A stretch of 64,000 nt of DNA from Rhodococcus aetherivorans (GCF_011058165.1 NZ_JAALEG010000010.1:49136-113135); one strand, 5' to 3'. Counted from the stretch's first letter, positions 24,515-34,004 are shown. Program-made: numbers and translations. The notes: generated by a model not told the origin, from the sequence alone.

Positions 24515-25855
24515 TCAACGCTGCCGACGGTGGTGAACGGGCAGTCGGCGCCGGCCGAGGGCCAGCACCCCCAACGCCAGCGCGACGGCGCCGGCGGCGG
24601 CGGCGAACGGAACGTGAGGGTTGAAGATCTCGCCCATCCGGCTTGCGAGCCACGGGGCCACCGCGCCGCCGCCGAAGCGCACGAAGCTGTACGCCGCGGC
24701 TGCGGTGCTCCCGTCCACCGGCGCGGCGTCCATACCGATTTCGGTCACCAGGGTGTTGAGGACGCCCAGGAACAGGCCCGAGACGACGATGCACGTCACG
24801 ACCGCCGGTCGGTTGCCGGTGAATACGGCCACGACTGCAAGGGTGAGGGCGAACAGGGCCAGGCCCAGGGCGGTCGCGCCGATCGCGCCGAGCGCGGTGC
24901 GCAACCGAGGCGCGACGGACACCGACGAGATCACCACGCACACGCCCCAGCCGCAGAAGACGAATCCGAGCCGAAGTGGATCGAGTTCGAGGACGAACGG
25001 CGCGTATGCGAACAGGGCGAAAAGGCCGAGGTGGTACAGCAGGGAGACGAGGGCGATCGACAGCAGGCCCGCGTGCCCGAGCGCCCGGAGCGGTGCGATG
25101 AGCGGGATCGGCCGGTCGGGCGTCGTGGCGGGCGGCAGCAGGACGACGAGCAGCGCGAAGGCCACGGCCATGAGTACGGAGGCGCCGAGGAAGGCGGCGC
25201 GCCAGGAGATCTGGCCGAGAAGCCCGCCGACGAGCGGGCCCGTCGCGATGCCGATGCCGACGGCCGACTCGTAGAACACGATCGCTTTCGGCGCACCGCC
25301 GGTCGCGGCGCCGACTATCGCGGCGAGCGAGGTCGCGACGAACAGCGCGTTACCCAGTCCCCATCCGGCGCGGAAGCCGATGATCTGGCCGAGCGTCCCC
25401 GACAGGCTCGCGCCCAGGGAGCACCCGGCGATGACGAACAGGCCCAGCAACAGGGTCTTGCGGGTGCCGATGCGGCTGGATATCGCGCCGGTGACCAGCA
25501 TCGCGAGACCCATCACGGCCATGTAGCCGGTGAACAGCAACGACACCTGTGACGGCGTGCCGCCGAGCTGCTCGGCCAGCGGGCGCAGGATCGGGCTGAC
25601 CACGCCGATACCCATGAACGCGACGATCACGGCGAACGTGATGGCCCATACCGCGCGCGGTTGCTTCGGCTGTCCCGGTGCCGCACCCGGGGGAGGCGCG
25701 GCAGCGGCTCTGAGCGGTTCTGCCGGACGCGCCGGGAGGGAAGTCTCGGCGGCGGGTATGGAGGGTCTGGTCGTCAAGGGGTCTCCGCTCTCGTTCGTCA
25801 CCCGACGGGACACGCTCGACCGAGAACGCCGCGGAACTCCTCCGGATACGGTCAT
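24515..25855 (-). CDS. MFS transporter
   Basis: About 446 residues with a hydrophilic N-terminal stretch of about 70 residues and then 12 predicted membrane helices. The loop 2-3 signature is seen as GAISSRIGTRKTLLLG. It probably imports or exports the island's substrate or a metabolite. The in-frame ATG at 25855 lacks a clear ribosome site. A TTG at 25777 with GGAGA just upstream would shorten the leader by 26 residues and may be the true start. It lies 77 bp after the GntR gene on the same strand and is probably co-transcribed with it. Confidence 0.82.
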   Translation of the reverse strand: MTVSGGVPRRSRSSVSRRVTNESGDPLTTRPSIPAAETSLPARPAEPLRAAAAPPPGAAPGQPKQPRAVWAITFAVIVAFMGIGVVSPILRPLAEQLGGTPSQVSLLFTGYMAVMGLAMLVTGAISSRIGTRKTLLLGLFVIAGCSLGASLSGTLGQIIGFRAGWGLGNALFVATSLAAIVGAATGGAPKAIVFYESAVGIGIATGPLVGGLLGQISWRAAFLGASVLMAVAFALLVVLLPPATTPDRPIPLIAPLRALGHAGLLSIALVSLLYHLGLFALFAYAPFVLELDPLRLGFVFCGWGVCVVISSVSVAPRLRTALGAIGATALGLALFALTLAVVAVFTGNRPAVVTCIVVSGLFLGVLNTLVTEIGMDAAPVDGSTAAAAYSFVRFGGGAVAPWLASRMGEIFNPHVPFAAAAGAVALALGVLALGRRRLPVHHRRQR

Positions 25856-25932
25856 GCCGCATACGAACGGGCCGCACCTGCCGGGTGGACCCGGGGAGGC
25901 GGCGGCCGGACGACGAAGGGCAGGCTAGTCGG

Positions 25933-26721
25933 TCAGAGCCACTCCACCCGCTCGTCGAGGATGCGCGGGTTCTGGCGGCTGATGCGGTCGATGACCTCGC
26001 GCATGTGTGCGCGGGTCAGAGTGCGGGCGAGTTCGGCGTTGCCGGCAGCGATGGCGTCGTGGATCTGGCGGTGCGGCTCGGTGAAGGCCTCCCGCTCCTT
26101 CTCGTTCCACTCCTCGGGGTGGGCGCCGAGCATCCGGTCGGTATACAGGTGGGCCAGGGCCGAACCGGTGAGGTCGAGGACGTAGTTGCCGGTCAGGTTC
26201 CGCAGCGCGCTGTGGAATCCGGTGGCGGTCTCGGTGACCTCTTCGTTCGACATGTCCGGTCTGAGATCGTGGGCGGCCAGGGGAGTGAGGTCGACGTCCT
26301 CTCCGGCGGCGATCCGATCGGCGAGCATTGCTGCGGCCAGCCCCTCCATCTCCAGGGCGGCCTCGGCGACTTCGCGGAACTGAATGCCGTTCGCCTGCAG
26401 ATACATCGACAGCGTGTCGCCGAACTCGGAGCCCGAGGGCTCCGACACGATCGGGCCCCCGCCCAGGCCCTGCCGGACCGTCACCAGCCCCTGCGCCTCG
26501 AGCAGGCGCAGGCCCTCTCGCACCGACGCGCGGCCGACCCCGAACCGCTTGGCCATGTCGTTCTCGGACTCGAGCGCGGAACCTGGGCCGAGCCGGCGGT
26601 CGGCGATGTCCTTGGCGACCATGCGCGCGACCGTCCGCGAGACCTTCTCGTTCCGTGTCATCGCGATGGCGCGTCGGAGGGCGGCGGTTCCTGTGGGAGA
26701 ACCCATGGTGTTGCGCGTCAT
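25933..26721 (-). CDS. GntR-family regulator, FadR/FCD type
   Basis: About 262 residues. The winged helix (about residues 25-90) contains LESENDMAKRFGVGRASVRE and LRLLEAQGLVTVRQGLGGG. An all-helical FCD effector domain follows, with its metal-binding histidines plausible in ETATGFHSALRN, TEPHRQIHDAI and RAHMREVIDR. ATG 26721 has GAGGA at good spacing; an upstream in-frame start would extend through the promoter. It is divergent from an SDR gene, and the gap carries one of the shared 16-bp sites. It is the only one-component regulator inside the island and so the best candidate for its control. Confidence 0.88.
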   Translation of the reverse strand: MTRNTMGSPTGTAALRRAIAMTRNEKVSRTVARMVAKDIADRRLGPGSALESENDMAKRFGVGRASVREGLRLLEAQGLVTVRQGLGGGPIVSEPSGSEFGDTLSMYLQANGIQFREVAEAALEMEGLAAAMLADRIAAGEDVDLTPLAAHDLRPDMSNEEVTETATGFHSALRNLTGNYVLDLTGSALAHLYTDRMLGAHPEEWNEKEREAFTEPHRQIHDAIAAGNAELARTLTRAHMREVIDRISRQNPRILDERVEWL

Positions 26722-26807
26722 TCGATGTCCTCGTCGGTTGTTCGGTCGGCGATCGGGGTGGTGATGAGTATAGGGACGGGGACCGCCCCGACCGGGCACT
26801 CCTCCTT

Positions 26808-26823
26808 AACCATGCCAATATTT
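26808..26823. promoter_or_regulatory. Operator-like site in the gntR/SDR divergent promoter
   Basis: On the minus strand this reads AAATATTGGCATGGTT, matching the 9355 site at 14 of 16 positions. It lies 86 bp upstream of the GntR start and 25 bp before the SDR start, so one protein bound here could control both genes. Confidence 0.6.
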
Positions 26824-26835
26824 CGTATCTAATGC

Positions 26836-26848
26836 TATACCAAAGCTA
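26836..26848 (+). promoter_or_regulatory. Possible leaderless promoter of the SDR gene
   Basis: TATACC at 26836-26841 could serve as a -10 hexamer. Transcription would then begin about 7 bases on, at or next to the ATG at 26848. No ribosome binding site precedes that ATG, which supports a leaderless mRNA, a common form in actinobacteria. Confidence 0.35.
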
Positions 26849-27654
26849 TGACGCAGCACACAGTGGAACCCTATTCGACGCACTCCGGCTCGCGGCACCA
26901 GGCGCTGGTCGGGCAGAATGCCCTGGTCACCGGCGGTAGCGAAGGCATCGGTCGCGGTATCGCGGAGCGGTTGCTCGACGCCGGCGCGACGGTCGCGGTG
27001 GCGGCCCGCCGACCCGAGGTCCTCGACGAGGCCGTCGCATCGTTGCGCGCCCGGTGCGGAGACGAGTCGCGGGTTGCGGGCATCGTGGCCGACATCGCCG
27101 ACGCCGACTCGGTAGCGGCGATGTTCGAACGGGTCGAGCGGGAGTTCGGTTCGCTCAACGTCCTGGTCGCGAACGCCGGCAGCGGCACCGTGGCGCCGTT
27201 CCTCGAACTCACCGAGGAGCAGTGGCAGGCCTGCATCGACCTCAATCTCACCGGCACGTTCCGGTGCGTGCAGGCCGCGGCCCGCGCGATGGTCCGCCGA
27301 GAGGGGACGAATCGCTCGATCGTCGTGGTCTCGTCGATCCGGGCGCTGGGAGTGCGGCCGAGCCTGGTGCCGTACGGCACCGCAAAGGCCGGTCTCAACC
27401 AGTTGGTACGAATGGCTGCCTACGAGCTCGCCCCCACGGGCATTCGGGTCAACGCACTGTCCCCCGGGATCACTGCGACGCCACTTACGCAGGAGCGCAA
27501 TTCGCTGTTCGACGAGCGTGCCGCCACCGTGCCGATGGGGCGCGCCGGTACGCCGGCGGACATGGCGAGCGCGGCGCTGTACCTCGCGGGCCCGGACTCG
27601 GCGTTCGTCACCGGGACGAACCTCGTCGTCGACGGCGGGGAGTCCCTGTACTGA
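26848..27654 (+). CDS. Short-chain dehydrogenase/reductase
   Basis: A 268-residue classical SDR with TGGSEGIGRGIAERLL, VLVANAGSGTV (NAG motif), the catalytic Ser in VVSSIRALG and YGTAK, ending in the usual VVDGGESLY. It is transcribed alone, divergently from the GntR gene, probably from a leaderless promoter with the shared operator just upstream. A single-gene unit at the regulator's own promoter may mark an early or inducer-forming step, but that is speculative. The substrate is unknown. Confidence 0.87.
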   Translation: MTQHTVEPYSTHSGSRHQALVGQNALVTGGSEGIGRGIAERLLDAGATVAVAARRPEVLDEAVASLRARCGDESRVAGIVADIADADSVAAMFERVEREFGSLNVLVANAGSGTVAPFLELTEEQWQACIDLNLTGTFRCVQAAARAMVRREGTNRSIVVVSSIRALGVRPSLVPYGTAKAGLNQLVRMAAYELAPTGIRVNALSPGITATPLTQERNSLFDERAATVPMGRAGTPADMASAALYLAGPDSAFVTGTNLVVDGGESLY

Positions 27655-27733
27655 CCTGTCGCGCGGAAGCCGCGGGACCGGATCCCGTGCGTATCGAACA
27701 GGCCTTCAACGGTGATGTGATGTACAACTCATA

Positions 27734-27749
27734 AAACATTGCTATAGTT
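27734..27749. promoter_or_regulatory. Operator-like site upstream of the CoA-transferase operon
   Basis: AAACATTGCTATAGTT matches the 9355 site at 14 of 16 positions. It lies 163 bp upstream of the CaiB-type gene, in a 257-bp gap with no other evident coding content. Confidence 0.6.
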
Positions 27750-27911
27750 ACGGTGTTTTTCACCCCGGCTCTGGAGGCCGCTCCGTCGAATCCGCGCCCG
27801 TGTGTCGCCGCGCCGGCCGACGGAACCACCACCACACGCAGCGTAGCTGCCGTGTGGCCCGAAAATCTTTGCAGTAGAACGTGACTGCGGTACGACGAAG
27901 GAGAACGCTCG

Positions 27912-29129
27912 ATGACCAAGGTGATGAACGGAATCAAGGTCGTGGAGGTCGCGTTGTATGCGTTCGTCCCCTCGGCCGGCGCGATCCTGTCCGACTGGGG
28001 AGCCGACGTGATCAAGGTCGAGCACTCCGACTTCGGGGATCCGATGCGCACGACCGCGGCGTGGGGCGTGCCCGGCGACGTCGACGGCATGTCGGGTCTG
28101 TGGGAGATCAACAACCGTGGCAAGCGCGCCATCGCCCTCGACATCGCCACCCCGCAGGGTCGCGAGGTCCTCATGAAGCTGGTCGAGACGGCCGACGTCT
28201 TCTCCACCAATTTCCTGCCGGATGCGCGGACCAAGCTGGGTATCGACGTCGACGACATCATGGCGCGCAATCCGCGCATCGTCTACGCGCGCGGCACCGC
28301 CCAGGGGGTGGCCGGACCCGACTCCGAGAAGGGGGGATTCGACGGCATCACCTACTGGGCGCGCTCCGGTGCGGCGGGGTCGATCGCCCCCGGCGACCTC
28401 GAGTGGCCGGCCAACATGCCGGGCCCGGCCTTCGGCGACGTGCAGAGCGGCATGGCGCTCGCCGGCGGGATTGCGGCCGGACTGCTGCACCTCGAACGCA
28501 CCGGGGAGGGCATCGTCGTCGACACGTCGCTGTTCGCGGTCGGCGCGTGGGCGATGCAGGCGACCATCGCCGGCGCCCAGCTCGTCGGGGCCGCGGAACT
28601 GCCCTATCCGGACCGGTCCGCGCCGGTGAACCCGGTCTCGAACATCTACCGGACCAGCGACGGCCGGTACATCCATCTGGCGTTGTTGCAGAGCCAGAAG
28701 TACTGGCCCGGGCTGTGCGAGGCGATCGGCCGACCCGACCTGATCGACGACCCGCGTTACGCGACGTTCGAGGACCGCGCCCGCAACACTCGCGAGTGCA
28801 CCGCCGAGCTCACCGAGGTGTTCCGGACCCGCACCCTCGCGGAGTGGACGGACATCCTCGGCAAGCAGGAGGGACAGTGGGACGTCTTCCGCAAGCCCCT
28901 CGACGTGCTGACGGACCCGCAGGCGATCGCGAACGAGTACGTCCGCACCGTCGAGTACGAAGACGGGCGCACTCTGGATCTCGTCACGGCGCCGATGCGG
29001 TTCGGAAACGAGGCGCCGGTGCTCACCCGTGCCCCCCAGCACGGTGAACACACCGAGGAGGTGCTGCTCGAGCACGGCCTCGACTGGGATCAGATCGTCC
29101 AGCTCAAGGTCGACGGCGCGATCAAGTGA
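27912..29129 (+). CDS. CaiB/BaiF family III CoA-transferase
   Basis: A 405-residue family III CoA-transferase that moves CoA between carboxylic acids through an aspartyl-anhydride intermediate. Typical blocks are [36 protein letters not shown] and [20 protein letters not shown]. The likely catalytic Asp is in [16 protein letters not shown], followed by [15 protein letters not shown] 27912 has AAGGAGA 7 bases upstream. It offers a second, ATP-free way to activate the substrate or recycle CoA, beside the ligase at 9495. The next gene overlaps by 4 bases. Confidence 0.9.
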   Translation: MTKVMNGIKVVEVALYAFVPSAGAILSDWGADVIKVEHSDFGDPMRTTAAWGVPGDVDGMSGLWEINNRGKRAIALDIATPQGREVLMKLVETADVFSTNFLPDARTKLGIDVDDIMARNPRIVYARGTAQGVAGPDSEKGGFDGITYWARSGAAGSIAPGDLEWPANMPGPAFGDVQSGMALAGGIAAGLLHLERTGEGIVVDTSLFAVGAWAMQATIAGAQLVGAAELPYPDRSAPVNPVSNIYRTSDGRYIHLALLQSQKYWPGLCEAIGRPDLIDDPRYATFEDRARNTRECTAELTEVFRTRTLAEWTDILGKQEGQWDVFRKPLDVLTDPQAIANEYVRTVEYEDGRTLDLVTAPMRFGNEAPVLTRAPQHGEHTEEVLLEHGLDWDQIVQLKVDGAIK

Positions 29130-30187
29130 GCCGGCTCCGGGACGCGACGGTGGGCCACCGACGCCGTCGCATCCGGGTCGGCCTGGGAGCGCTGACCGCC
29201 CAGACTGTCGGCGGGACCGCGGCGGAGTCGGGCCGGGCGTTGGACGCCCTCGTGCGGCATGCCGTGACCGCTGAGAAGTCCGGGTTCGACTCGGTCTGGC
29301 TCAGCGAGCACCACTTCGCAGAGGACGGCCATCTTCCCAGTCCCCTGGTGGTGATGGGTGCGCTCGCTCGCGAGACCACCGCTGTCGACCTCGCGACCAA
29401 CGTCGCGATCGGGCCGCTGTACGATCCGCTGCGGCTGGCCGAGGATGTCGCGGTCGTCGACCAGCTCAGCGGCGGGCGCGTGATTCTGGGCCTCGGACTC
29501 GGTTATCGCCCGGAGGAATTCGCGGCCCTCGGCGTCGATCGTTCGCGGCGCGGACGAATTCTGGAGACGACCGTCTGCACACTGCGTGCGGCCTGGTCGG
29601 GCGAGGCGGTCGTGACGGACGGACGGACCGGACATGCTGTGCCGGTGCGCCCGCTCCCCGCACAGACCGGGGGACCGCCGATTCTCCTCGGGGCGTTCGC
29701 GAGTCGGGGTGTGCGCCGCGCGGCGCGCATCGCCGACGGTTGGATCGCGCCCGAGCTCGCGTCCGTCGCGCAGCTGGCCCGCCGGATCGGGACGCTCGAA
29801 CTCGCAGACCTGGACCGGCCCTTCCACATCGCCCTGACGATGTGCGCGTTCACCGCGGCTTCGGGGGCGTGGGAGACGGTGGCGGCCGGGCATTCCCTTG
29901 TCGGCGACCGGTACCGGCGCTGGATGGCGCAGGCCGGGGACGGCGCCGTCCCGGACGGGCCGGGCACGAACGTGCCCGTCTCGACGCGGCCGGACCATGT
30001 CGTGGCCGGCACGCCCGAAGAGTGTGTCGACCAACTGCGTCCGTGGTGGGAACTGCTGAGGGCGCTGCCGCAGACGGTGAGCGCGCACGTGACGGTGCGT
30101 GTGGTGTTCCCCGGAGTTGACGATGCAGCGACCCGCGAGTCGATCCGGCTGCTGGGAACGGACGTATTCCCGGCTCTGGCCGAGTGA
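29126..30187 (+). CDS. LLM-class (luciferase-like) F420/FMN oxidoreductase
   Basis: A 353-residue luciferase-like protein. Typical blocks are [60 protein letters not shown] and [20 protein letters not shown]. It is longer than the 21827 protein and not a close paralogue, so the two probably act at different steps. GTG 29126 overlaps the CoA-transferase stop (GTGA). Whether it is an F420-dependent dehydrogenase or a flavin mono-oxygenase cannot be decided from sequence. Confidence 0.82.
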   Translation: MSRLRDATVGHRRRRIRVGLGALTAQTVGGTAAESGRALDALVRHAVTAEKSGFDSVWLSEHHFAEDGHLPSPLVVMGALARETTAVDLATNVAIGPLYDPLRLAEDVAVVDQLSGGRVILGLGLGYRPEEFAALGVDRSRRGRILETTVCTLRAAWSGEAVVTDGRTGHAVPVRPLPAQTGGPPILLGAFASRGVRRAARIADGWIAPELASVAQLARRIGTLELADLDRPFHIALTMCAFTAASGAWETVAAGHSLVGDRYRRWMAQAGDGAVPDGPGTNVPVSTRPDHVVAGTPEECVDQLRPWWELLRALPQTVSAHVTVRVVFPGVDDAATRESIRLLGTDVFPALAE

Positions 30188-30242
30188 CTCGGCCCTCGTG
30201 ACGCGGAACGCTTCCGGGTATGGACTGTGATCTAAATCTCCG

Positions 30243-30258
30243 TTAATATTCGCATGTT
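30243..30258. promoter_or_regulatory. Weak candidate operator upstream of the amidohydrolase operon
   Basis: TTAATATTCGCATGTT keeps the AATATT and GCAT elements of the other island sites but needs a one-base gap to align. It stands in an AT-rich stretch about 75 bp before the GTG start, so it may be a degenerate operator or simply promoter DNA. Confidence 0.3.
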
Positions 30259-30331
30259 CCTAATAGTAAGGGCATGCAATCCGCCGAGCGGATCTTCCGT
30301 TCGAACTCCATCCGATTCTCAGGAGGATTAC

Positions 30332-31507
30332 GTGTACGACCTTCGCGATATCAAGATCATCGACACCGACACCCATGTCGTCGAGCCCCCGGACCTGTGG
30401 ACATCGCGGATGTCGACCAAGAAGTGGGGCGATCTGGTGCCGCACGTGCGCTGGGACGATCACCGCGGTGACCAGGCGTGGTTCGTTGCCGGCAAGCGCA
30501 TGAGCGCGGTCGGTTCGCCGGCGATGGCCGGCTGGCACGAGTACCCGCCGAGCTGCCCGCCGCGATTCGAGGACACCGACCCGCGCTCGTGGGATCCGGC
30601 CAAGCGCCTGACGATCATGGACGACTACGGCATCCACGCGCAGATCCTCTACCCCAACGTCGCGGTGTTCAGCTCCAAGACGCTGCAGTCCAACGGTGAC
30701 AACGAGTTGCAGATCGCGTGCATCAAGGCCTACAACGACTACCTGACCGAGTGGGCGCAATTCGCTCCCGGGCGGTACATTCCGGTCGGCATTCTGCCTT
30801 TCTGGGACATGGAGGCCACGCTCGCCGAGGTCGAGCGCGTCGCCGCGGCGGGTCACAAGGGGCTGGTCTTCACGCAGAATCCGGCGGCATTCGGTCTGCC
30901 GATGCTCACCGACCCGTACTGGGACCGCCTGTGGGCTTCGGCGCAGGAGAAGAAGCTGCCGATCAACTTCCACATCGCGTCCGGCGAGGTCGACCTCAGC
31001 GGCTTCGGCCACGAGAGCAACGGCGTGCACGCCAACTACGCGATGATGGGCATCTCGTTCTTCATGGACAACGCCCGCACCATCTCTCAGCTCATCTGCG
31101 GCGGCATCTGCGATCGATTCCCCGACCTGAAGTTCGTCTCGGTCGAGTCGGGCATCGGCTGGATCCCGTTCGCGCTCGAGGGCCTGGACTGGCAGTGGAA
31201 GAACTCGGGTGTGCACAAGGAGCACCCGGAGTACGAACTGCTCCCCAGCGAGTACTTCAAGCGGCAGATCTACGGCTGCTTCTGGTTCGAGCAGGACTCG
31301 GCCCGCAGCGCGATCGAGCAGCTCGGCGCCGACAACGTCCTGTACGAAACCGATTACCCGCACCCGACGTCGATGTCGCCCGGTCCGGCCTCCGATGCGC
31401 TGGCTCCCGACGAGTACCTGCGTCGCAACTTCGCACACCTGTCCGAGGCGGACGCCCGGAAGATCCTGCACGGCAACGCCGCCGCGCTGTACAACCTGGA
31501 CTCCTGA
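30332..31507 (+). CDS. Amidohydrolase-2 family (ACMSD-like) metal-dependent hydrolase/decarboxylase
   Basis: A 391-residue TIM-barrel metalloenzyme. The N-terminal metal motif is DTDTHVVEPPDLW, a later His is in INFHIASGEVDL, and the C-terminal acid is in LYETDYPHPTSMSP. Related enzymes hydrolyse ring or ester bonds or decarboxylate (ACMSD, gamma-resorcylate decarboxylase). GTG 30332 follows a strong AGGAGG at 5 bases. It begins a same-strand unit with two acyl-CoA dehydrogenases and the ABC importer. A role in ring opening or decarboxylation is a fair inference. Confidence 0.85.
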   Translation: MYDLRDIKIIDTDTHVVEPPDLWTSRMSTKKWGDLVPHVRWDDHRGDQAWFVAGKRMSAVGSPAMAGWHEYPPSCPPRFEDTDPRSWDPAKRLTIMDDYGIHAQILYPNVAVFSSKTLQSNGDNELQIACIKAYNDYLTEWAQFAPGRYIPVGILPFWDMEATLAEVERVAAAGHKGLVFTQNPAAFGLPMLTDPYWDRLWASAQEKKLPINFHIASGEVDLSGFGHESNGVHANYAMMGISFFMDNARTISQLICGGICDRFPDLKFVSVESGIGWIPFALEGLDWQWKNSGVHKEHPEYELLPSEYFKRQIYGCFWFEQDSARSAIEQLGADNVLYETDYPHPTSMSPGPASDALAPDEYLRRNFAHLSEADARKILHGNAAALYNLDS

Positions 31508-31571
31508 GTCCGCAGCCCCGCCGCTACCCCGTCTGCCGCGCATTCGCACGGCCCAGCACTGTGGAGGAAAG

Positions 31572-32816
31572 ATGTCCCTCTCGGAGTTCGAGTCCCGCGC
31601 CCGCGCGTGGGTCGTCGAGAACGTCGCCCGGCTCGGGTTCGACCGGGTCGACGACCCTTACGACGTGGCCGTGTTCCACGATCTCGGATTCGACGAGGAG
31701 AAGGCACTACTCGATCAGCACCGCGTGTGGCAGAAGGTCAAGCTCGAAGCAGGCTACGGCGCCCTCGACTGGCCGGAGGAGTTCGGTGGCGCAGGTCTCG
31801 GCGCCGATGTCGCGGAGGCGTTCTCCCGTATCGAGAACGATCACTGTCCTTTGCGGCCGCACGAATTATTCTCCGTGACAATGCATCTGATCGCTCCTAC
31901 TATACGGCTCCTCGGAACGGACGGGCAGAAGCGCGAGTTCCTGCCTGCGATGCTGCGAGGCGACCTGCTTGCGTGCCAGCTCTTCTCCGAGCCCGAGGCT
32001 GGATCCGATCTGGCGAACGTGGGTACCCGAGCCGTGCGCGACGGCGACGACTGGGTGATCACCGGACAGAAGGTGTGGACGTCGGGCGCACAGTTCGCAG
32101 ACTGGGGTGAACTCATCGCGCGCACCGACCCGGACCAGCCCAAGCATGCGGGCATGACGGCGTTTCTGATTCCGCTGGACGCCCCGGGTGTCGAGATCCG
32201 CCCGATCCGGCAGATGTCCGGTGGCAGCAGCTTCAACGAGGTCTTCCTCGACCGGGTGCGCATCCCCGATTCGCTGCGCCTGGGTGGAATCGGCAAGGGC
32301 TGGTCCGTCGCGCTGACCACGCTGGCGTTCGAGCGGGAGGGCGGGTCCAACTCGGCGAACGTCGGCGGGCAGTTCGACCAGCTCCTCGCCACCGCCCGCA
32401 CTCTCGGCCGCGACACCGATCCGCGGGTGCGCGAGCTCCTCGCGCGGGTCTACCTGCGGCAGAAGCTCGCCCAGGTCGACGTGCTGCGCGATCGTCAGGC
32501 CCGGGAGGCCGACGCCGCCCCGACGGCGGTCGGGTCGGTGCGCAAGATCCAGTGGGTCGACAAGCTCGCCGCGGTCTCCGAGGCTGCGCGCATCATCCTC
32601 GGACGCGATCTCGTCGCGGACACCGGCGTGCCGGGCACGTTCGGCTGGAACGCGCACGTGCTCGGCGCGCCCGGGTACAGCATCGCCGGTGGCTCCGACG
32701 AGATCCAGCGCAACATCGTTGCCGAGCGACTGCTCGGACTGCCGGCGGAAGTTCGAGTAGACCGCGGAGTGACCTGGCGGGAAGCACGCGCCCGTGCCGC
32801 CGCCGCGACCGCCTGA
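31572..32816 (+). CDS. Acyl-CoA dehydrogenase (possible heterotetramer subunit)
   Basis: A 414-residue flavoprotein. It has FGGAGLGADVAEAFSRIEND in the N-terminal domain, CQLFSEPEAGSDLANVGTRA and VWTSGAQFADWGELIART in the beta domain, and GGSDEIQRNIVAERLLGLP at the C-terminus. The form resembles the FadE28/FadE29-type subunits of mycobacterial alpha2-beta2 dehydrogenases, which act on bulky acyl-CoA. ATG 31572 has GGAGG 8 bases upstream. A second, differently built dehydrogenase is encoded in the same operon at 34327, the natural candidate partner. Confidence 0.87.
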   Translation: MSLSEFESRARAWVVENVARLGFDRVDDPYDVAVFHDLGFDEEKALLDQHRVWQKVKLEAGYGALDWPEEFGGAGLGADVAEAFSRIENDHCPLRPHELFSVTMHLIAPTIRLLGTDGQKREFLPAMLRGDLLACQLFSEPEAGSDLANVGTRAVRDGDDWVITGQKVWTSGAQFADWGELIARTDPDQPKHAGMTAFLIPLDAPGVEIRPIRQMSGGSSFNEVFLDRVRIPDSLRLGGIGKGWSVALTTLAFEREGGSNSANVGGQFDQLLATARTLGRDTDPRVRELLARVYLRQKLAQVDVLRDRQAREADAAPTAVGSVRKIQWVDKLAAVSEAARIILGRDLVADTGVPGTFGWNAHVLGAPGYSIAGGSDEIQRNIVAERLLGLPAEVRVDRGVTWREARARAAAATA

Positions 32817-32897
32817 GCCGACCCTCGACGCCACGATCCGAACATCACCCTTGTGTACTACCCCTCGAGTACTGCTCTTCACGAAAGGCCGTGTTCC

Positions 32898-33959
32898 ATG
32901 AGAATCTCGACGCTGCGCCGCACGATCACCGGACTGGGGGTCGCCGCGCTGACGTTCACCGCGGTCGCCTGCGGTTCCGGCACCACCACCGAGGTCGCCG
33001 CAGAGGACCTGGGCCCGCAGGGGGATGCCGCGTGGCAGGAGGTGATCGAGGCGGCCAAGCAGGAGGGCTCGGTGACGTACTACACCGGGCAGGCGACCGA
33101 CAATCTCGAGAACCTCGCCAACCGCTTCGAGTCGGCGTACGGGATCACGGTCGACATCGTCCGCGACAACGACGCGAATCTGCAGACCAAACTGGCCGCG
33201 GAGGCCTCGACCGGCCGGCAGGTCGCCGATGTCGTCGCCTCGGCGGCCCGCCCGTGGGTCGACGAGCGTATCGCCGAGGGCTACTACGCCCCGGTCACCG
33301 GCCCGGCGTTCGACGCAGCCGAGTTCGACAGTGAGAAGTTCATGATCGGCGACACGATCTTCACCTCGTCGGCGGCCGTGCTCACCTACGGCTGGAACAC
33401 CGACCGGGTCCCCGAGGGCATGGACAGCTACGAGGACCTGCTCGCCCCCGAGCTGGCCGGCGGCAAGATCGGCGTGATCCTGCCGGTATCCGCAGCGATC
33501 GTCGACTTCTACGACTACCTCGCCGACACTGTCTCACCCGACTTCGTCGCGAAACTCGCCGCGCAGCAACCACGCACCTATCCGGGTGCGCAGGCAATGG
33601 GTCAGGCCCTGGCCTCCGGGGAACTCGCCGCCACCGTCTACACCGTCCCGCTGACCGCCGAGAAGGCGGCCGGCGCTCCGGTCGAGTCAGCCATGCCGAA
33701 GCCGGTGTTCGGTGCGGCCTTCTACACGGGCGTCAGCGGCGCCGCTCCGCATCCCAACGCGGCGCAACTGTTCGCGAACTTCCTCGTGACCAAGGCCGGT
33801 CAGGAAGCGGTCGCCAACCGGGCCGGCGCGGTCCTGCCCGACATCGCGACGGCGGCGACTCCGGCCGAGAACATCTGGGTCAACTCGCGGACCGTCACCG
33901 CCGCCGATGTGGAGGCCTTCCGCGCCGAGTTCGAGCAGTTGTTCGGCGCTTCCCAATAA
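32898..33959 (+). CDS. ABC-transporter substrate-binding lipoprotein, paralogue of the 13098 product
   Basis: A 353-residue lipoprotein with the lipobox TAVAC after a hydrophobic signal. The mature part matches the 13098 product along its length: EGSVTYYTGQATDNLENLAN, VLTYGWNTDRVPEG, KIGVILPVSAAIVDFYDYL and APHPNAAQLFANFLVTKAG. It is in the FbpA/AfuA-like class. Two genes downstream encode the ATPase and permease, so this is probably the main receptor of that importer and the paralogue an alternative receptor for a related compound. The ligand is unknown. Confidence 0.88.
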   Translation: MRISTLRRTITGLGVAALTFTAVACGSGTTTEVAAEDLGPQGDAAWQEVIEAAKQEGSVTYYTGQATDNLENLANRFESAYGITVDIVRDNDANLQTKLAAEASTGRQVADVVASAARPWVDERIAEGYYAPVTGPAFDAAEFDSEKFMIGDTIFTSSAAVLTYGWNTDRVPEGMDSYEDLLAPELAGGKIGVILPVSAAIVDFYDYLADTVSPDFVAKLAAQQPRTYPGAQAMGQALASGELAATVYTVPLTAEKAAGAPVESAMPKPVFGAAFYTGVSGAAPHPNAAQLFANFLVTKAGQEAVANRAGAVLPDIATAATPAENIWVNSRTVTAADVEAFRAEFEQLFGASQ

Positions 33960-34004
33960 GCACACACCGGGTTCGGTACGGACCTGACACGAGAGGAACT
34001 TCCG

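Noticed and set aside
23132..25552. An 800-codon plus-strand frame opposite the crotonase and MFS genes
   Set aside because: Composition is Gly/Arg/Glu-rich with no domain, and the opposite strand encodes two clear protein families.
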